This document shows positions 43,765 to 56,589 of a stretch of 64,000 bases of DNA, piece after piece; the stretch's first letter is position 1; each line of letters begins with the position of its first letter. The notes beneath the pieces are model-generated. The model saw nothing but the letters and a program-made list of their open reading frames with translations. It was not told the origin of the DNA and did no database searches. A program made the position numbers and the translations under genes. Location of the stretch: positions 32,719,071-32,783,070 of the forward strand of contig CM067508.1 of NCBI GenBank assembly GCA_034509495.1, read 5' to 3'. This DNA comes from Acestrorhynchus altus. Lineage: Eukaryota; Chordata; Actinopteri; Characiformes; Acestrorhynchidae.

Positions 43765-43860
43765 CCAGGGTTGGGCACCACTACTCTAACACACCTATTA
43801 AACTGAACTGATATAATGTATCAGGTTTCAGAAGGAAACATCCAGGACTGGGACTTATTT
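43765..43860. mobile_element. Possible hAT-like MITE end
   Basis: CCAGGGTTGGGCACCACTAC followed by CTAACACACCTATTAAACTG resembles one end of the same broad class of CCAGnGGTTGGGCACC-type fish MITEs. The matching inverted end was not found. Truncated or chance. Confidence 0.35.
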
Positions 43861-43979
43861 ATGTTAATCTTTTCTTACATAAGCATCAACAACATAACCT
43901 GTTATCGTGCTCTATTTCTTATGTGGCAAAACACACCAACATATTTATGTGCAGAAAGCAGTGAGCACTCTTCATGTGC

Positions 43980-44300
43980 ATAGCTTTTGAGAGCTCCCAT
44001 ATTTCACTTTCGCCATTGAAACCTAGGAGACAATCAATACGACATGCCAAACAATAGAACACAATGATTGCAGTTTAATACCCCTGACTCGAGAATCACT
44101 AATGTTCCCGTTGCAGAAAATCGATGAGGACCCCACGCCGAGGCTTTCAAAACTCAAATGCATGCCGTTAGAAGAAGTAAAGCTCAATAGAAGTTTTAAT
44201 AAAGCCCCCTTAATTCCACCACAAAACCTGGAGATGTTTTCCTTGCAAGTCCACTGCATTGCTCAAATGTCTGCTGATAACTGTCAGTGATCCAGAAGAG
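43980..44300. promoter_or_regulatory. Candidate conserved block or unproven exon
   Basis: Complex unrepetitive DNA. A TTCCCGTTGCAG sequence at 44105-44116 resembles a splice acceptor. It is followed by 57 open codons (KIDEDPTPRLSKLKCMPLEE...) to a stop at 44288-44290. The product matches no family I know, and a 78-codon frame on the opposite strand overlaps it. Regulatory DNA or chance is at least as likely as an exon. Confidence 0.18.
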
Positions 44301-45013
44301 CCCCTATGATAAGTGCCTGAGGAATTGATATGAGAGATAGACAGATGGGCTGTCACTGTCTGAGGAGATAATATGATGGTATCTGTTTACTTTGCTCTTT
44401 GTTCTTGATACTGATACAGAAGTGTATCTAATTATAAGCTCAAAGCTTAGATTAATTTAGATTGCTGCCTGTTAAATATGCTTGTTAATATGACAAGTTA
44501 GGACACGTTTTTCAAGAATACGGGACCCAATCTGAGGGGCTAAGAGGTAATTAATTAAGCATGTCCTGAAGGAAGCTGACGACAGCCATGCTGTTCTTCT
44601 ATTACTGGGTGTAGCGTTCCATGCCTCTGGGAGCTGCTACCACTGAAGAATATCTTCCCAGTTTCAGGCCCATGATAAACATTCAAAGGCTTACACACTT
44701 GTGGGTAAGAACATAAATGTGTTTCATTGATATAGAAGGGTTTGGGTTAAGAAATACAGACAATAATGCCAACAAGTGTTGGCACTGCTGTTCTGATTTT
44801 CTAACCACAGTTATAACCCAGATCCAATCAAATGCCCAGCCAACCTCCCAATACACTCCAAACAAAATGGGTGTCAAATCAACACATTTGGAATAAATTA
44901 AATTTATAAAAAAGGTTTTCAGTTGATAGTCATGTTTGCAAATGAGTGTGAAGAACCTTAAAGTGTGCTGTGTAGCTTGACTAGAGGAAGATGTCACTCC
45001 TCCATTTTGATTA
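44301..45013. other. Unique DNA
   Basis: No gene or repeat is recognised. Confidence 0.5.

Positions 45014-45056
<43 letters not shown>
45014..45056 (+). repeat. (ATTG)n microsatellite
   Basis: About ten ATTG units. Confidence 0.97.
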
Positions 45057-45929
45057 AAAGAATAGCTACAAAACATTAACATTACATACCAGGTGTTTCT
45101 CAGAACCATACACCTCAGTCAAGAACCATTTTAGCATGTTTTTCTGACATTCCAGTAAGAAATACACTATTGTTGCCATAAATACACACTAGTATGCATC
45201 GCTCTTTATGTGCCATATGGAGTGCACTTGCTGTCACAACAAAGGGTTAATGGACATTGTGTGTCTCTGCCATTTTTTGGACTGAAGTCATGGACTGACA
45301 GGCTGATCAATAGAGCAGATTACTTCCCACTGTCAGCTATCACCTTTCCCCGGCAGCAGGCTATTTGAGCTGAAACCAGGGTTTTTTTCGGTAGCTGTAG
45401 TGGGAGGAGGGGATGATTGGTTGTGTGTGTGTGTGTGTGTGTGTGTAAGGAATAGATGATGGATTGCTGATAGATTTACATTTGTAACATTTATTTGTGT
45501 TTTATTTATGTTCAACAAAAGCATAGTTCTATGGTAACACATTAAAACACATAGCTATAGTCCTAAAATCTATTTTGGTTCTAATCAGCCAATAACATTT
45601 CTTAATGCATTAGTGTATTAGTTTGTGAGGACTGAGTGAAAACGAATGTCTCTCATGTTTGCAGAGGGTTTGAGTTAGAGTGACAAAACAAGACTTTTTG
45701 AGTATAATATGCTATAATTTAGCACAACAAGCTCCACTTAAAATGATTTAATTATGATATCTTACACCCGTTATTATGACATACATTGGTCAAAATGTTT
45801 TCAAATACTGTCAATTATTGATTGATCTTTGGCAATCTCTCTTAGAAAGAAAAAAGGACATAATGTGTGGAACATTGTGTTGCTGTTTATCAGAGATTTG
45901 ATTGTTGTAATATCATTCATCTATTTTCC
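45057..45929. other. AT-rich unique DNA with (TG)n at 45422-45446
   Basis: A 12-unit TG array. No gene or other repeat is recognised. Confidence 0.6.
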
Positions 45930-46450
45930 AGATTTAGCCAGGTTCCTGGAACTGCGTTCTACACCAGTGTGCCACAGAGGAAGACTAAAAGAGTATCAGC
46001 CAAAGGTTGTAAGGTTTGGAGGTTTGGTTGTAAATGAGGGTCACCTTCAATGGATCTTCAGTACAGCAGCCATGACACTTCCATTGGTTCACAGTTGAGG
46101 TGAGGTGAGGTTCTTGTGCTCACTTGAGGTTCTGGCAAACTTCTGTCTTGTCCAGATATTTTTTTTATTCAAATGGAGATCCTGTGATTGCATCTTCAGA
46201 TTGTTAGATTTTCTTTACATATCTTGTGGTTCTGCTCTTGGGTTGAATTGCTTGCCTGATCTGCCCGTGTTGGCAGTTGTTTTAAATGTTCTCCACTTGT
46301 ACATTGTTTTCCAGACAGTGGAACGGCTGATTACTAATTGTTATGAGATCTTTTTGAATCCATTTGCGGACTCATCTGCATCTACAGTCTGAGAGCCCTC
46401 TGAGAGCTCTTAGGATCTGACCATGATGATTCCACTCCAACAATCAAGGG
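45930..46450 (-). mobile_element. Tc1/mariner transposase N-terminal remnant
   Basis: The minus strand encodes STVWKTMYKWRTFKTTANTG then RSGKQFNPRAEP (about 46325 down to 46220). This matches the DNA-binding half of Tc1-like transposases, in which a helix-turn-helix with STV--I--KW is followed by a GR-R linker. The downstream catalytic part is decayed (GGT-TTGGAGGTTTGG phrases near 46014) with stops. A frame on the plus strand (46105-46392) is antisense. No terminal repeats were identified. Confidence 0.72.
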
Positions 46451-47985
46451 CAAACCAAACTACTGTCTGAGGTTTAAGACAGTCTCCTCCAAAGTCCTCT
46501 CTATAAATGGTCTAATCATTTGCATTTGATGTGCTGCTCCTAAATGTCATTTTAAAGAGTAATATATGTGAACATGTCCTAACTTTTTTCTCACAGTTAT
46601 TTTAAAATTATTAAAAGAAATACTCACTATCTCAAGAAAATTAAGTTCAAATGTTCATATGTTTAAATATGTTAAAAACACAGATTTTCAGATGGTTGTA
46701 TGTGAAGCATTTCATTTTTCTTAGGACCTACTAACATGCCTGCGCACCAATTGGTTGGCTCCTCCACTCTGCTACTCCAGTGCTCTCCATGCACTGATGT
46801 TCATCTTTGCGAATAAGATACAACAACTGACTTCACCTTAATTAACCTTAAAATTAAACATAAAAGCATTCAAACAGATTGCCTTAAAATATGGCTTTAA
46901 TTTGAGTTTAAATAACTCAAAACCTGTGTAAAGTTCACTGTAAAACCTGATTTGAGTGAATTCAAATTATTAAAATAATGCTGCTTTAAACCATTTGAGC
47001 TTAAAAAACACCCTCAACAGAGTGTGACGGTTAAGGGTAAGATAATCCTTAATTAGTCCTGCAGTGAGGAAAATCACATTGTTACAGCAGCAAAGGCATA
47101 GCAAGGAACTCTGTACAATAAATAAATATAGTATATAGTAAAGTATAGAATATACAGTATAGAATCTACAACATTATAAAAAATAAACAAATAAAAAAAA
47201 TATATAGAGCAAAACAATCTACAGATAATGTGGGGAGAGATTTGTTATTTCAATCAATCAACCTTCATTTAAACTCAGAGTACATTGAGGGAGGCCCTCA
47301 TTAACGATGCAATTCTATTTGTAGGGAAGTAAATCAAGTAAATTTAGTTTAAATTCACATTGTTTCAGAGACATATATAACTATATATATAACATATATA
47401 ACAAACTATAAACATATGAAATTCTTTATTCCAGATGCCAAGTGCTGATGGCATCAACTCATTAGTGTTTCACCACCATCTGCAGAAGAGAAAGTGGTAA
47501 CTTGTTCTTACAGCCTTTAACACTGAGGGCAGGCAAGTGTTCACATTGGTGAGAAGGGAAAACACATCCAGGGTGTAAATCAATTTTATTTTGAATTTGA
47601 ATTTTACTCATTGAGATTAGACTGCCCAAATATAAGACCCACCTGAAATGTCACCACATCCAGTTCATCCAGTATAACGGAGTTGAATTAATTTACCTTA
47701 ACCCAAATATACCATAATGTTGATTTTACTTGAAATAACTGACTGTGAGCCTCATCCATTCAGTTTGAGTTTGCTTGGCTTAATGTTTTAAGTGACCAAC
47801 TTTCTGTTCTATTTTAGTTCTGCTAACTTGAATGCAGTTAGATGTTACAGTGCAGAAGAATACTGGGCAAACTCTAAACTACTGCACCGCTTTTACTGGT
47901 TTTATTTTAAGGCCTCTGTGATGACACTTACTACCAACTCTATGCTTGTCATGGCTCACGAGACATATCACATTTAAATACTGTC
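46451..47985. other. AT-rich unique DNA
   Basis: Several TTTGAGTTTAAAT-like phrases (46900-46990, 47320-47350) hint at an old AT-rich repeat I cannot classify. There is a perfect octamer ATTTGCAT at 46518-46525. No gene seen. Confidence 0.4.
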
Positions 47986-47989
47986 AATC

Positions 47990-48300
47990 AATCCTAAAAG
48001 GTTTCCCAGCACAGGTCTCAGAGCTGGCTTTGCAGTCTTCTGGAATTGCAGTCATGTGAGTCAGTATCAATTTTATATCTGATATTTGTGCAAAGAACCA
48101 GGATATCCACCATCCATGGGTTCTCCTGGCTGGCTGACACAGATCCCATGAGCATGCAGTCCTCCTCATTAATCTTGTGCACAGCTTTAGCTGACCTGCA
48201 TACAAACTGGAAATGGAACTTTCTCCCACAAAGGCAGCTTTGCAATTGAATTGCTGGGCACTGGCATTTTGTGTGCAAGGGGGATTTCACACTGCTCACT
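47990..48300. promoter_or_regulatory. Candidate conserved non-coding block
   Basis: High-complexity stretch that stays open in one plus and two minus frames at once (67-93 codons), showing unusually few stops for this AT-rich window. Its composition is balanced, with CTCATTAATCTTGTG and TTTGCAATTGAATTGC cores. None of the frames shows a domain. Regulatory use is a guess. Confidence 0.25.
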
Positions 48301-48364
48301 TCACACTGCCGCTCACGTGTGTCTCACCCTATAGCCTACAGCATAGCATACAGTGTTAGCATCC

Positions 48365-48381
48365 TAATAATAATAATAATG

Positions 48382-48433
<52 letters not shown>

Positions 48434-48437
48434 CAAC

Positions 48438-48468
<31 letters not shown>
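48365..48468 (+). repeat. Compound (AAT)n(AAC)n(AAT)n microsatellite
   Basis: AAT units with one GAT variant, three to four AAC units near 48429-48439, then AAT again. It is followed by TGTGTGTGTG at 48480. Same architecture as 31152-31246. Confidence 0.98.
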
Positions 48469-49836
48469 TGTAATAATTGTGTGTGTGTGTGTAATATTAA
48501 TAATATTATTTATAATAACTGTTAAAGGAAAGAAAGAGAATGGTTTTAATAAACATTTTTATATGGGAGTATATCATTGTTCTCAGTGAAAAACAAGTAT
48601 CTTAAAGTAGCAGCTTTGCAGGAAGGCAAAATAATTTCTGAAAGTGAAGGTAAAATAAGAGCTGTTTTATTTATATATATATGTTATAGCTATAATTAAA
48701 AAAATAAACTTATAACATCAGACAGAGCAGCCACAGGGTTCAAAACATGATGAAAACTAAAAAAGAAACAAAAATGAACAGATATTTTTTATTGGACAGC
48801 AGTGAAAAATAAATAAATAAATAAATAAGCAAACAAGCTGAAAATGAAGGCCACCTCTTCTGAATGATTATTTATTCACCACCTGAAGTTTATTTTCTTT
48901 AAAGTTAATCTACTGATTATTTCTCCATTAATTAATTTGTGGGATTCTCTGTTAACTTGCATTTTTTGCAGAACTGGTATTAAATTTGAACACCTCATAT
49001 CAGATTACTGCTGTAATCCAGCTCCTCCGAGGTCCTCTGAGGATGGGAGTGATGTAGTGATGTGTGGTGGTCTGTACTCAGCTCTATCTTTGGCATAATG
49101 CTAATGTGAGAAAATGATATAATCTTTTAGCACAAAGGTGAGTATTGGATGGAGAGGAAAGGCACACAATAATTTAGAAATGTGTCTCCATTATAACAGA
49201 GGCGGGAAGCCCGACAGAGTCATGTTAGTCCACATTTCCAACTGTGTTTCTATTTCTGATTTGATGTATCTTCATAATTTTCCATTTATTTAGTAAAATT
49301 AAACACAGTGTAGAATCTAATAGGAATACAATAAATTCCTTTATTTAAAATAAAAAAGTATTGTTTATTATTTATGAAATATGACATGCCAAAATATTCA
49401 ACAGAGACAGTGTCTAGACCTGCCCTGTCATTGGTTTGAATACATTGTAAATGTTTAATAGTCCAGACTTGTAGTTGAAAAAAATGCACCTTGTACATTC
49501 ATAAGCTCTCTTTTCAAGTGAGAGATCTACCTCTGTGTTCCAGTCCCCAAAACTGGGACTTGGGGGCTCATATAGTCTGTATACATCTCACCTGCATTAT
49601 TACTGGAACAAAGTATAGTGTGCTGATTTGAACTCAGCTGTCAGCAGTGCTGTCTAACTGGTTCATCTCAGACAGCCAGTGTCTCTCTGGATGACCCTAA
49701 TTAAATCATCAGATGCAGCCACTTGACCAGGTGTTGCCCTCTCTGCTTTGACTGCAGTCTGCATCCCTGCAGCTCCAGCTGAATACAAAATGATAGCCGA
49801 CTTGTTTTTGACTGCTTTGTTTTCAAATTTATACAA

Positions 49837-49842
<6 letters not shown>
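48469..49842. other. AT-rich unique DNA
   Basis: A short AAAT run (48809-48830) and AT-rich unique sequence. No gene or repeat family seen. Confidence 0.5.
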
Positions 49843-49906
<64 letters not shown>

Positions 49907-49921
49907 TATATATATATATAA
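49843..49921. repeat. (AT)n microsatellite
   Basis: About 78 bases of AT with one interruption (ATACTATA near 49905). Fully self-complementary, so cruciform-prone and likely unstable. Confidence 0.98.
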
Positions 49922-50126
49922 AGAGGATATCTGAGTTTTTGTGGTGGTAGCTGCTCATAGGAGTATGTAAATTACTTAATGAGTGCATAAAAATAATGTA
50001 AAAGCAATCCAAAATAATTTAAACTCAAATGCCCACATTTTAAAATAAACCCAAACACAGATGTCTGCAAAGGATGCTTGAGGAAGGAAACAAAGCATTT
50101 GGTGACCTGTAATGGGTTATATACAT

Positions 50127-50739
<613 letters not shown>

Positions 50740-51440
50740 CATCGCTCAATCATCCTCAATTCAGACTTACTTTCAAAAGCTACTGAGTTTTCAGACTAGA
50801 CTTGAAGACTGCGATTGAATCTGAGGCCCAAATATTATCTGGAAGGTTATTCCAGAGCTTGGGGGCCTTCTGAATTATGGGAACTCATAGGAATCCAGCA
50901 CCCTGTGATCTGATCGTGATGATGCATAATGGGACATATATTTCAGTACGAGATTGATAATCATTATGGAATTTGACCTGAAGCCAATCAGTGCTCAGAT
51001 TGGACTGATATGATCTAGTTTTAGTCGGACCCTGGCTGCAGCATTCTGAACTGACTGAAGTCTGTTTAGGTTCTTGCTTGAACAACCTGACAATAGTGCA
51101 TTACAGTAATCAGTGATAAAAGCATGCACTAGTTTTTAAGCATTGTGTAAGGAGAGGGCTTTTCTTAACTTGGAAAAATGATGAAGATGAAGAAAAGCGG
51201 TCCTAGTAATATGTGTTGGTCAATTGATAAATCGGATTATTATTACTCTTTTATTGCAGCTGAACCAGGTATTACAGAGGAATCAGCCTGATTTGACATT
51301 AAGTCTGACCATTTTTTCTTCATTCCACCCAAAAGGAGGACAGTATTCTTTAATACAGGTTTATTTGGCTGATATATACAGTTGAGTATCGTCAGCGTAA
51401 CAGTGAAAATTAATGCCATGTCTGTTTATACTTGTGTTCA
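50740..51440 (-). mobile_element. L2-type LINE fragment with YADD box
   Basis: On the minus strand the catalytic YADD box is at 51388-51399, in FHCYADDTQLYISAK. After a partly deleted middle come the TSACFHHFSKLRK-like and DYCNALLSGCSS-like segments, QNAARVRLKLDHI-like and RPPSSGITFQII, the last a frameshifted form of the LWNNLP motif. The sequence aligns with the plus-strand copy at 21400-21870 over about 400 bases. Stops and frameshifts make it inactive. The 3' UTR is missing. Confidence 0.86.
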
Positions 51441-51820
51441 GGGGCAGCATGTGTCCATGCTTGATTAGGAAGTGTGTTATTCTGAACTCTAGGTTTATAT
51501 GAGCTCTGAACTACACATGCAGTGCATTATACTGTGGCAGTGACAGTAAGCATCATCAGTTAGGTATTGATCCATTGTGTGGGAGTTCTAGGTGAAGGTG
51601 TATCTGTGTATCGGAAATCATTTTGGATTATCTTTTTTTTTTTGTGCCATTTTGTCCATTTTAATCGTTTTCTACAGATATGAGTCACCTGCCCTGTTGA
51701 CCTGTAGATCATAGATTCATCTAGAATGGCAGGTCCTGTTTCCTGTTTCCATAGTAACTGTGCTGAGACAGTGCAGTGACCTTTCGGCAAATGGGCAATG
51801 TTGACCTCGGCCAGGAAAAC
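51441..51820. other. Unique DNA
   Basis: No gene or repeat is recognised; a T10 run lies at about 51634-51643. Confidence 0.5.
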
Positions 51821-51844
51821 CTCTCTCTCTCTCTCTCTCTCTCT
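51821..51844 (+). repeat. (CT)n microsatellite
   Basis: Twelve CT units. Confidence 0.96.
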
Positions 51845-51896
51845 AAAAAACATTTAATTTGATTACAATTCAGTTTTTGCCACCCCTCATTTAGGT

Positions 51897-51898
<2 letters not shown>

Positions 51899-51928
<30 letters not shown>
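51899..51928 (+). repeat. (TG)n microsatellite
   Basis: About 14-15 TG units. Confidence 0.97.
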
Positions 51929-51932
<4 letters not shown>

Positions 51933-53214
51933 AACTCCTAATTATTCAGTATTGGCCACTGTCCTGAAATGAATTATGGCCCTATTAGGAAGCCACCTGC
52001 CATTTCCCCTGCTTGTAATATGATAAACACCTTCGCCATCATAGGTGAGCAGCATGACCCCTATTGATTTCTAATTGATTCATTAAGGACAAGGAGGAAG
52101 CTGTAATACACACATCTGATGACAGATTGTCAGCACACATTGGGTGTACAAGCCCAAGACATCGTATCAGTGTGTTTTATGATTTTGATGATTACATAAA
52201 GAGTGTAGTCTTTGCATTTTGGCCTTTTTAGGACTATGGTTTTATTCTGCACTAGATGAGAACGGCAGAAGAAGGCTCCTCGTTGACATTCAAATTCTAA
52301 TACTGTAAACTGATTTAGTGGATTTCACAGAAGATTCTTGACTTAAACCAGTAAATGTTGTATCAGTCTTGGCTTTTTGGCACCAAACAAACCATCAATC
52401 TAAGCTTTAAACAGTGTTATTCACTTCAGACCAAATTAGAAATATCATTCCATGAAGTTCAGTTTCTAAACATTTTATTTGTTTTTAGGAGCACAAACTA
52501 TTATATATATATATATATTTAGTTGAACTATTTGTTTCTTTTTTGTCTCACTTAATTTATCCTTGTTTAAATCATTTCTAATTTTATTATCAGTCCCTTT
52601 GGAATGTAAGTACTGCGCTGCATTACATATGAGGGTCACCATCAATGTATTCCTGAGTGAAAATAAAGGTTAATTTATTGATTGATTGATTGATCGATTG
52701 ATTTATTGACTGATGTAATGTAAAGCAGTTGGGTTTACAGTGGACACTGCCAATAACTTTTATATTGACCTTTACATAAAGCATTGGTTAGACATTTCAA
52801 ATGTTCTGAACATCTCTATTGTAAAATTACTTTGTTAATGGAAGAGAATGTGGTGCTTTTATGGGATCAGTTAAAGGAACATTTGAATATCCTTTATTTT
52901 TAACAGTGTAAAAGTGGCTCAAAAAAGGAATCTATGAAACAAAAGTTAACATAAATTAACCTTTAATCGAGGGCTGAGCACAACAAATATTTTATCATGA
53001 CACATGACATACCTTTCTGAACATATCCTAAATACTGCCTGCGTTTATAGAATTCTGGGCAACTTCACACTTCATTACAGAGAGTGTAATCATTTCTGTT
53101 TAATTGGATAAAGTGCAACAACATTTTAAGAATGTAAATCACTGTATTCAGTGTGAGAGAAGAATTTAAACAGCATTTTGAAGACTGTACTAGTGAATTC
53201 TGTTTGTATATCAA
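51929..53214. other. Unique DNA with a possible LINE-type 3' end near 52700
   Basis: GAGTGAAAATAAAGGTTAAT followed by (ATTG)n at 52676-52696 looks like a retroposon 3' end with a short-repeat tail, preceded by ATATGAGGGTCACCATCAAT. No coding part is seen. An (AT)n patch is at 52503-52518. Confidence 0.4.
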
Positions 53215-53430
53215 AATATCAGAATCAGAATCAGAATCAGAATCAGAATCAGAATCTCTTTATTTCGCCAAGTATGTTACACATACAAGGAATTTTTTCT
53301 GGTGAGAGCAACAGATGTATGACGTAACAAGTACACAGACTATTGACAAACATTACACTAGGAAGAAGGTACAATAAACAATAAATAGTATAGAAAATTT
53401 AAGTTAAAAGTAAAAATATTGAAGAGCTTA
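53215..53430 (-). mobile_element. LINE 3' end with (GATTCT)n tail
   Basis: Six perfect AGAATC units at 53221-53256 are the reverse complement of a GATTCT tail. The minus strand upstream reads CCTTGTATGTGTAACATACT and TGGCGAAATAAAGAG, the typical last bases of a fish Rex/CR1-group LINE 3' UTR. No coding sequence is retained. Confidence 0.8.
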
Positions 53431-54225
53431 GAGATGCATTTAATGAGTCTGATGTTTCTGAGGTAGATTTATATTAAATATTGATTGTAGAGTTATTTTT
53501 TATTTTTTTATTTTTTTACATTATAGTGTTATATACAATGAAACCATTATCAATCATTGATTATCATTTCTCATCATGTTTCATATAATTTTGTGAAAAT
53601 CAAAGCAAAATTTAAAGAAAAAGAAGCGACTGGGGTTAAATTACATGCCCTTTTAACAGTGAGCTTGAACACCTTCTCTGTGATCAGCTTGAAGCACTGA
53701 AACAGTGAAGCTCCCTGTGATCCTGGAAAAAATGAAACACCTCCAGGAGTGGACCTGAATGTGCATCAGTTTAGGAGTGTGAAGTTTTCAGACGAATGCT
53801 GGATATAGGTGACATGGAAAAGATCAGATTTGGTGAGGAAAAGGCTCATTCAGATGGGATCAGTTTCACATGGAGAGGTGGGTTACAGTCATTTTCATCG
53901 GAGGGTCTCAGTGATTTTAACCGATTGCTTTTTCCCACATTCATTTGTACTTGACATGTTGTAACATTACTTCTCTCCACACACAGATAAACCTAATCCT
54001 GTCTGAATAGCCAACGAGAATGTTAGTAAATGTAAGATCTAAAGTAAACCTGAGTCTGTTTGGATTAGGTGTGGCACAGGTACTGTTACCTGTAAACAAC
54101 TGTCAATGAATCTCTGGACAGCCACCTCCCCTAACCTCCGAAAAAACCCTCCAAAACTTACTGAGGCCAAAGCCAGACATCCCGCTGTTCAGCCAATGAA
54201 TCCCTGAGAGTAACATACTGTGAGC
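53431..54225. other. Unique DNA
   Basis: T-rich near 53490-53520. No gene or repeat recognised. Confidence 0.5.
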
Positions 54226-54253
54226 TGTGTGTGTGTGTGTGTGTGTGTGTGTG
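54226..54253 (+). repeat. (GT)n microsatellite
   Basis: Fourteen GT units. Confidence 0.97.
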
Positions 54254-55149
54254 CTCTGCTGGATGGTTTTGAGAAAGACAGAGAGAAGTGCACCACTCCC
54301 CTATCATCCTTGCGTTTTCTTTTATCTTGAGTTTGTGAGCCAGAGCAGGAGACTAATTTGCCGTCATTGATCTTTTGCAAAGTGGAAATGTGCTGGACTT
54401 TCCCTTCAGTCCAGATGAAATATTATATAAACACGATATAAAATAGGGTGAGCAATGTAGCAGGAATAAAGTTAAAGACATTTTAAAGACAGGGACAGCC
54501 TGGCTTCAGATTTGGGAATCAGAGTTAGTGATTACGAGGGTGAGGGGCTCATTCACTGGGCAGGGAAAGTGGTCCAAATCGGATTTTCTCACCAAACATG
54601 ATCCTTTTTTTAGGCTGATCACACAATCTTTTTAATGTCACCTACATCCAATATTCACCTGAATAGCCCACATTTTTAAAATGCAGGATTTCTACTTTTG
54701 CGTAACCTTTAGAACTCTTGGCCAATTTTTTTCTGGGATATTTTCATAGTTTTAATTATGTTTACCAAAACAGTAAAAAGCATTTATAGGAGACAGGGGA
54801 TCTTAAGCTTCTCAAATATTCATTCATTTGAGATGTAAAAACAGGATTGAGGATGAATTTGACCTTTTAAATAGTACTTGTGCCTGTAAATGATATACTT
54901 GTGTGCTTACAATGAATAAAAATGCTTTAGGTCTCAGAAAATATGTTGGAAATCCAGTGTTTTTGAGCTGAAACTGCAAATACACTCATCAGGGGCTGCA
55001 TGGAGGTTGAGCTTGTACACATTTTAATATAATAAGTACATATTCTGAAGAGATAATATGTAATTCTTAACAGTATACACGTTTAAAGTAACCTCCCAAC
55101 CCTGATAGGAACTACTCATTTTTTCAGTTGCTTTATTTATTTACTTATT
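54254..55149. other. AT-rich unique DNA
   Basis: No gene or repeat recognised. Confidence 0.5.
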
Positions 55150-55600
55150 TGTTTGTTCTCCACAGGGAAACACTATGCTCCTGGTTAATTAGCAGTCCAG
55201 TGATGCAATTCAGCACTTGCTGTTATAGCATTAAGCAGTGGTAATGAGCTGAGGGACTTCTGAGCGAAGCTTACAACGTGCAGCATAAAGGATTTCAATA
55301 AACTCGGCTCGGTGCCGATCTAAGATCTATGCCGTGCTTGGCTAGAGCTCTAGTCTAAACATCTAACACCCAACACACCTCCACTAGAAAAGGGAGCTCC
55401 TTCTATAAATAACGATGCTTTCATATCCAGATTTGGTATTTTTTATTACACTCTGGTTCCTTCCATCTGGCATAAACTATGCGGATTTTTGAAAGGGATT
55501 TTACGTTGGCGCTTGTGAATTGTATAAATGTGGCCAAATGGTGTCGCTCTCTGTGACGGCTGCTGGCTGCTCGAAGAGTTCTTTTATTATTGTGCTACAT
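55150..55600. promoter_or_regulatory. Candidate conserved non-coding block
   Basis: Unrepetitive, GC-balanced and CpG-containing (AACTCGGCTCGGTGCCGATC, TTTTACGTTGGCGCTTGTGA), with GGTTAATTAGCAG and GTGGTAATGAGCTG homeodomain-like cores. No frame of interest. The clearest enhancer-like texture in the right third of the window, but not tested. Confidence 0.3.
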
Positions 55601-55700
55601 GGTGACTAACCTTAGATAATGAGTTCCTTGTAGGTGCCATTGGGTCACCATTATAAGAACTGTCAAAAGGTTCCCATACACCAACCTGTGATCTTTACAA

Positions 55701-55734
55701 CACACACACACACCACACACACACACACACACAC
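55701..55734 (+). repeat. Interrupted (CA)n microsatellite
   Basis: CA units with one ACCA interruption at about 55711. Confidence 0.97.
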
Positions 55735-56589
55735 AAAGACATGATTGAGTGCGGTTGTAGATGGTGCCATGTTTGGGGAGCACGGTGTATTTTATATGAC
55801 ATTAGACTGGCAGGGTTGGGAGGATTACTTACTGATTAACTGTCATCATCTGTAACCTAATGGGTCACAATAAACTACCCATATCAGGATCATATTATAA
55901 AGGACTGTAGGAGGAGGAACATGCTTGGAACCCTTCCTTCACCCAGTGTAAACAATGTATAAATTCCCATTTAGCCTCCTCTCTCCATGACACTGTCTCC
56001 TCATTTAATCACTTCTCTCTATTCTATCTCCAATTATCAAGGTGGCATCTTCTAGCTCAAAGCAGAAAACACCTGAACTGTAGTCCAAAGTTCTCTGAGT
56101 TGGTATGGTCCAAACTCACAAATTGAGGATTATATCTAGGGCTGGGCAATTGAATCAAAAATGACATTCAGAACCTTAACTTAATCATGACCTTGTTGAT
56201 TATTTTAGTTATTCGTTTCCTTAAAACATACAGTGGCGTATGTGGTCACACACAAGCTTTCTTTCCTTCTTTCTGTTCATCCAGTTTGTGACAGTGAAGT
56301 AACCTGTACAAACAAAACAATTTGGCTTTCATCATTCTTTAAAATAATCATTCATTAACTGTAATGAAGATAACATGCAAAATTAACTGTGACACTGATT
56401 GTGGTCATTTCATCCAGTAATGATATATTTCAGTTCTAATACATATTAATATGCTATTATATATTAAGTAACACTTTTGAAGTAACCTTGTCTGATATAC
56501 TATCCATTACATTTTTAAAGTCACAATTAAATAAACACCACAGAAACAGTTTCAGCAACAAACATGAAAATAACTCTTACCACTTTGCA
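55735..56589. other. Unique DNA
   Basis: No gene or repeat recognised. Confidence 0.5.
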
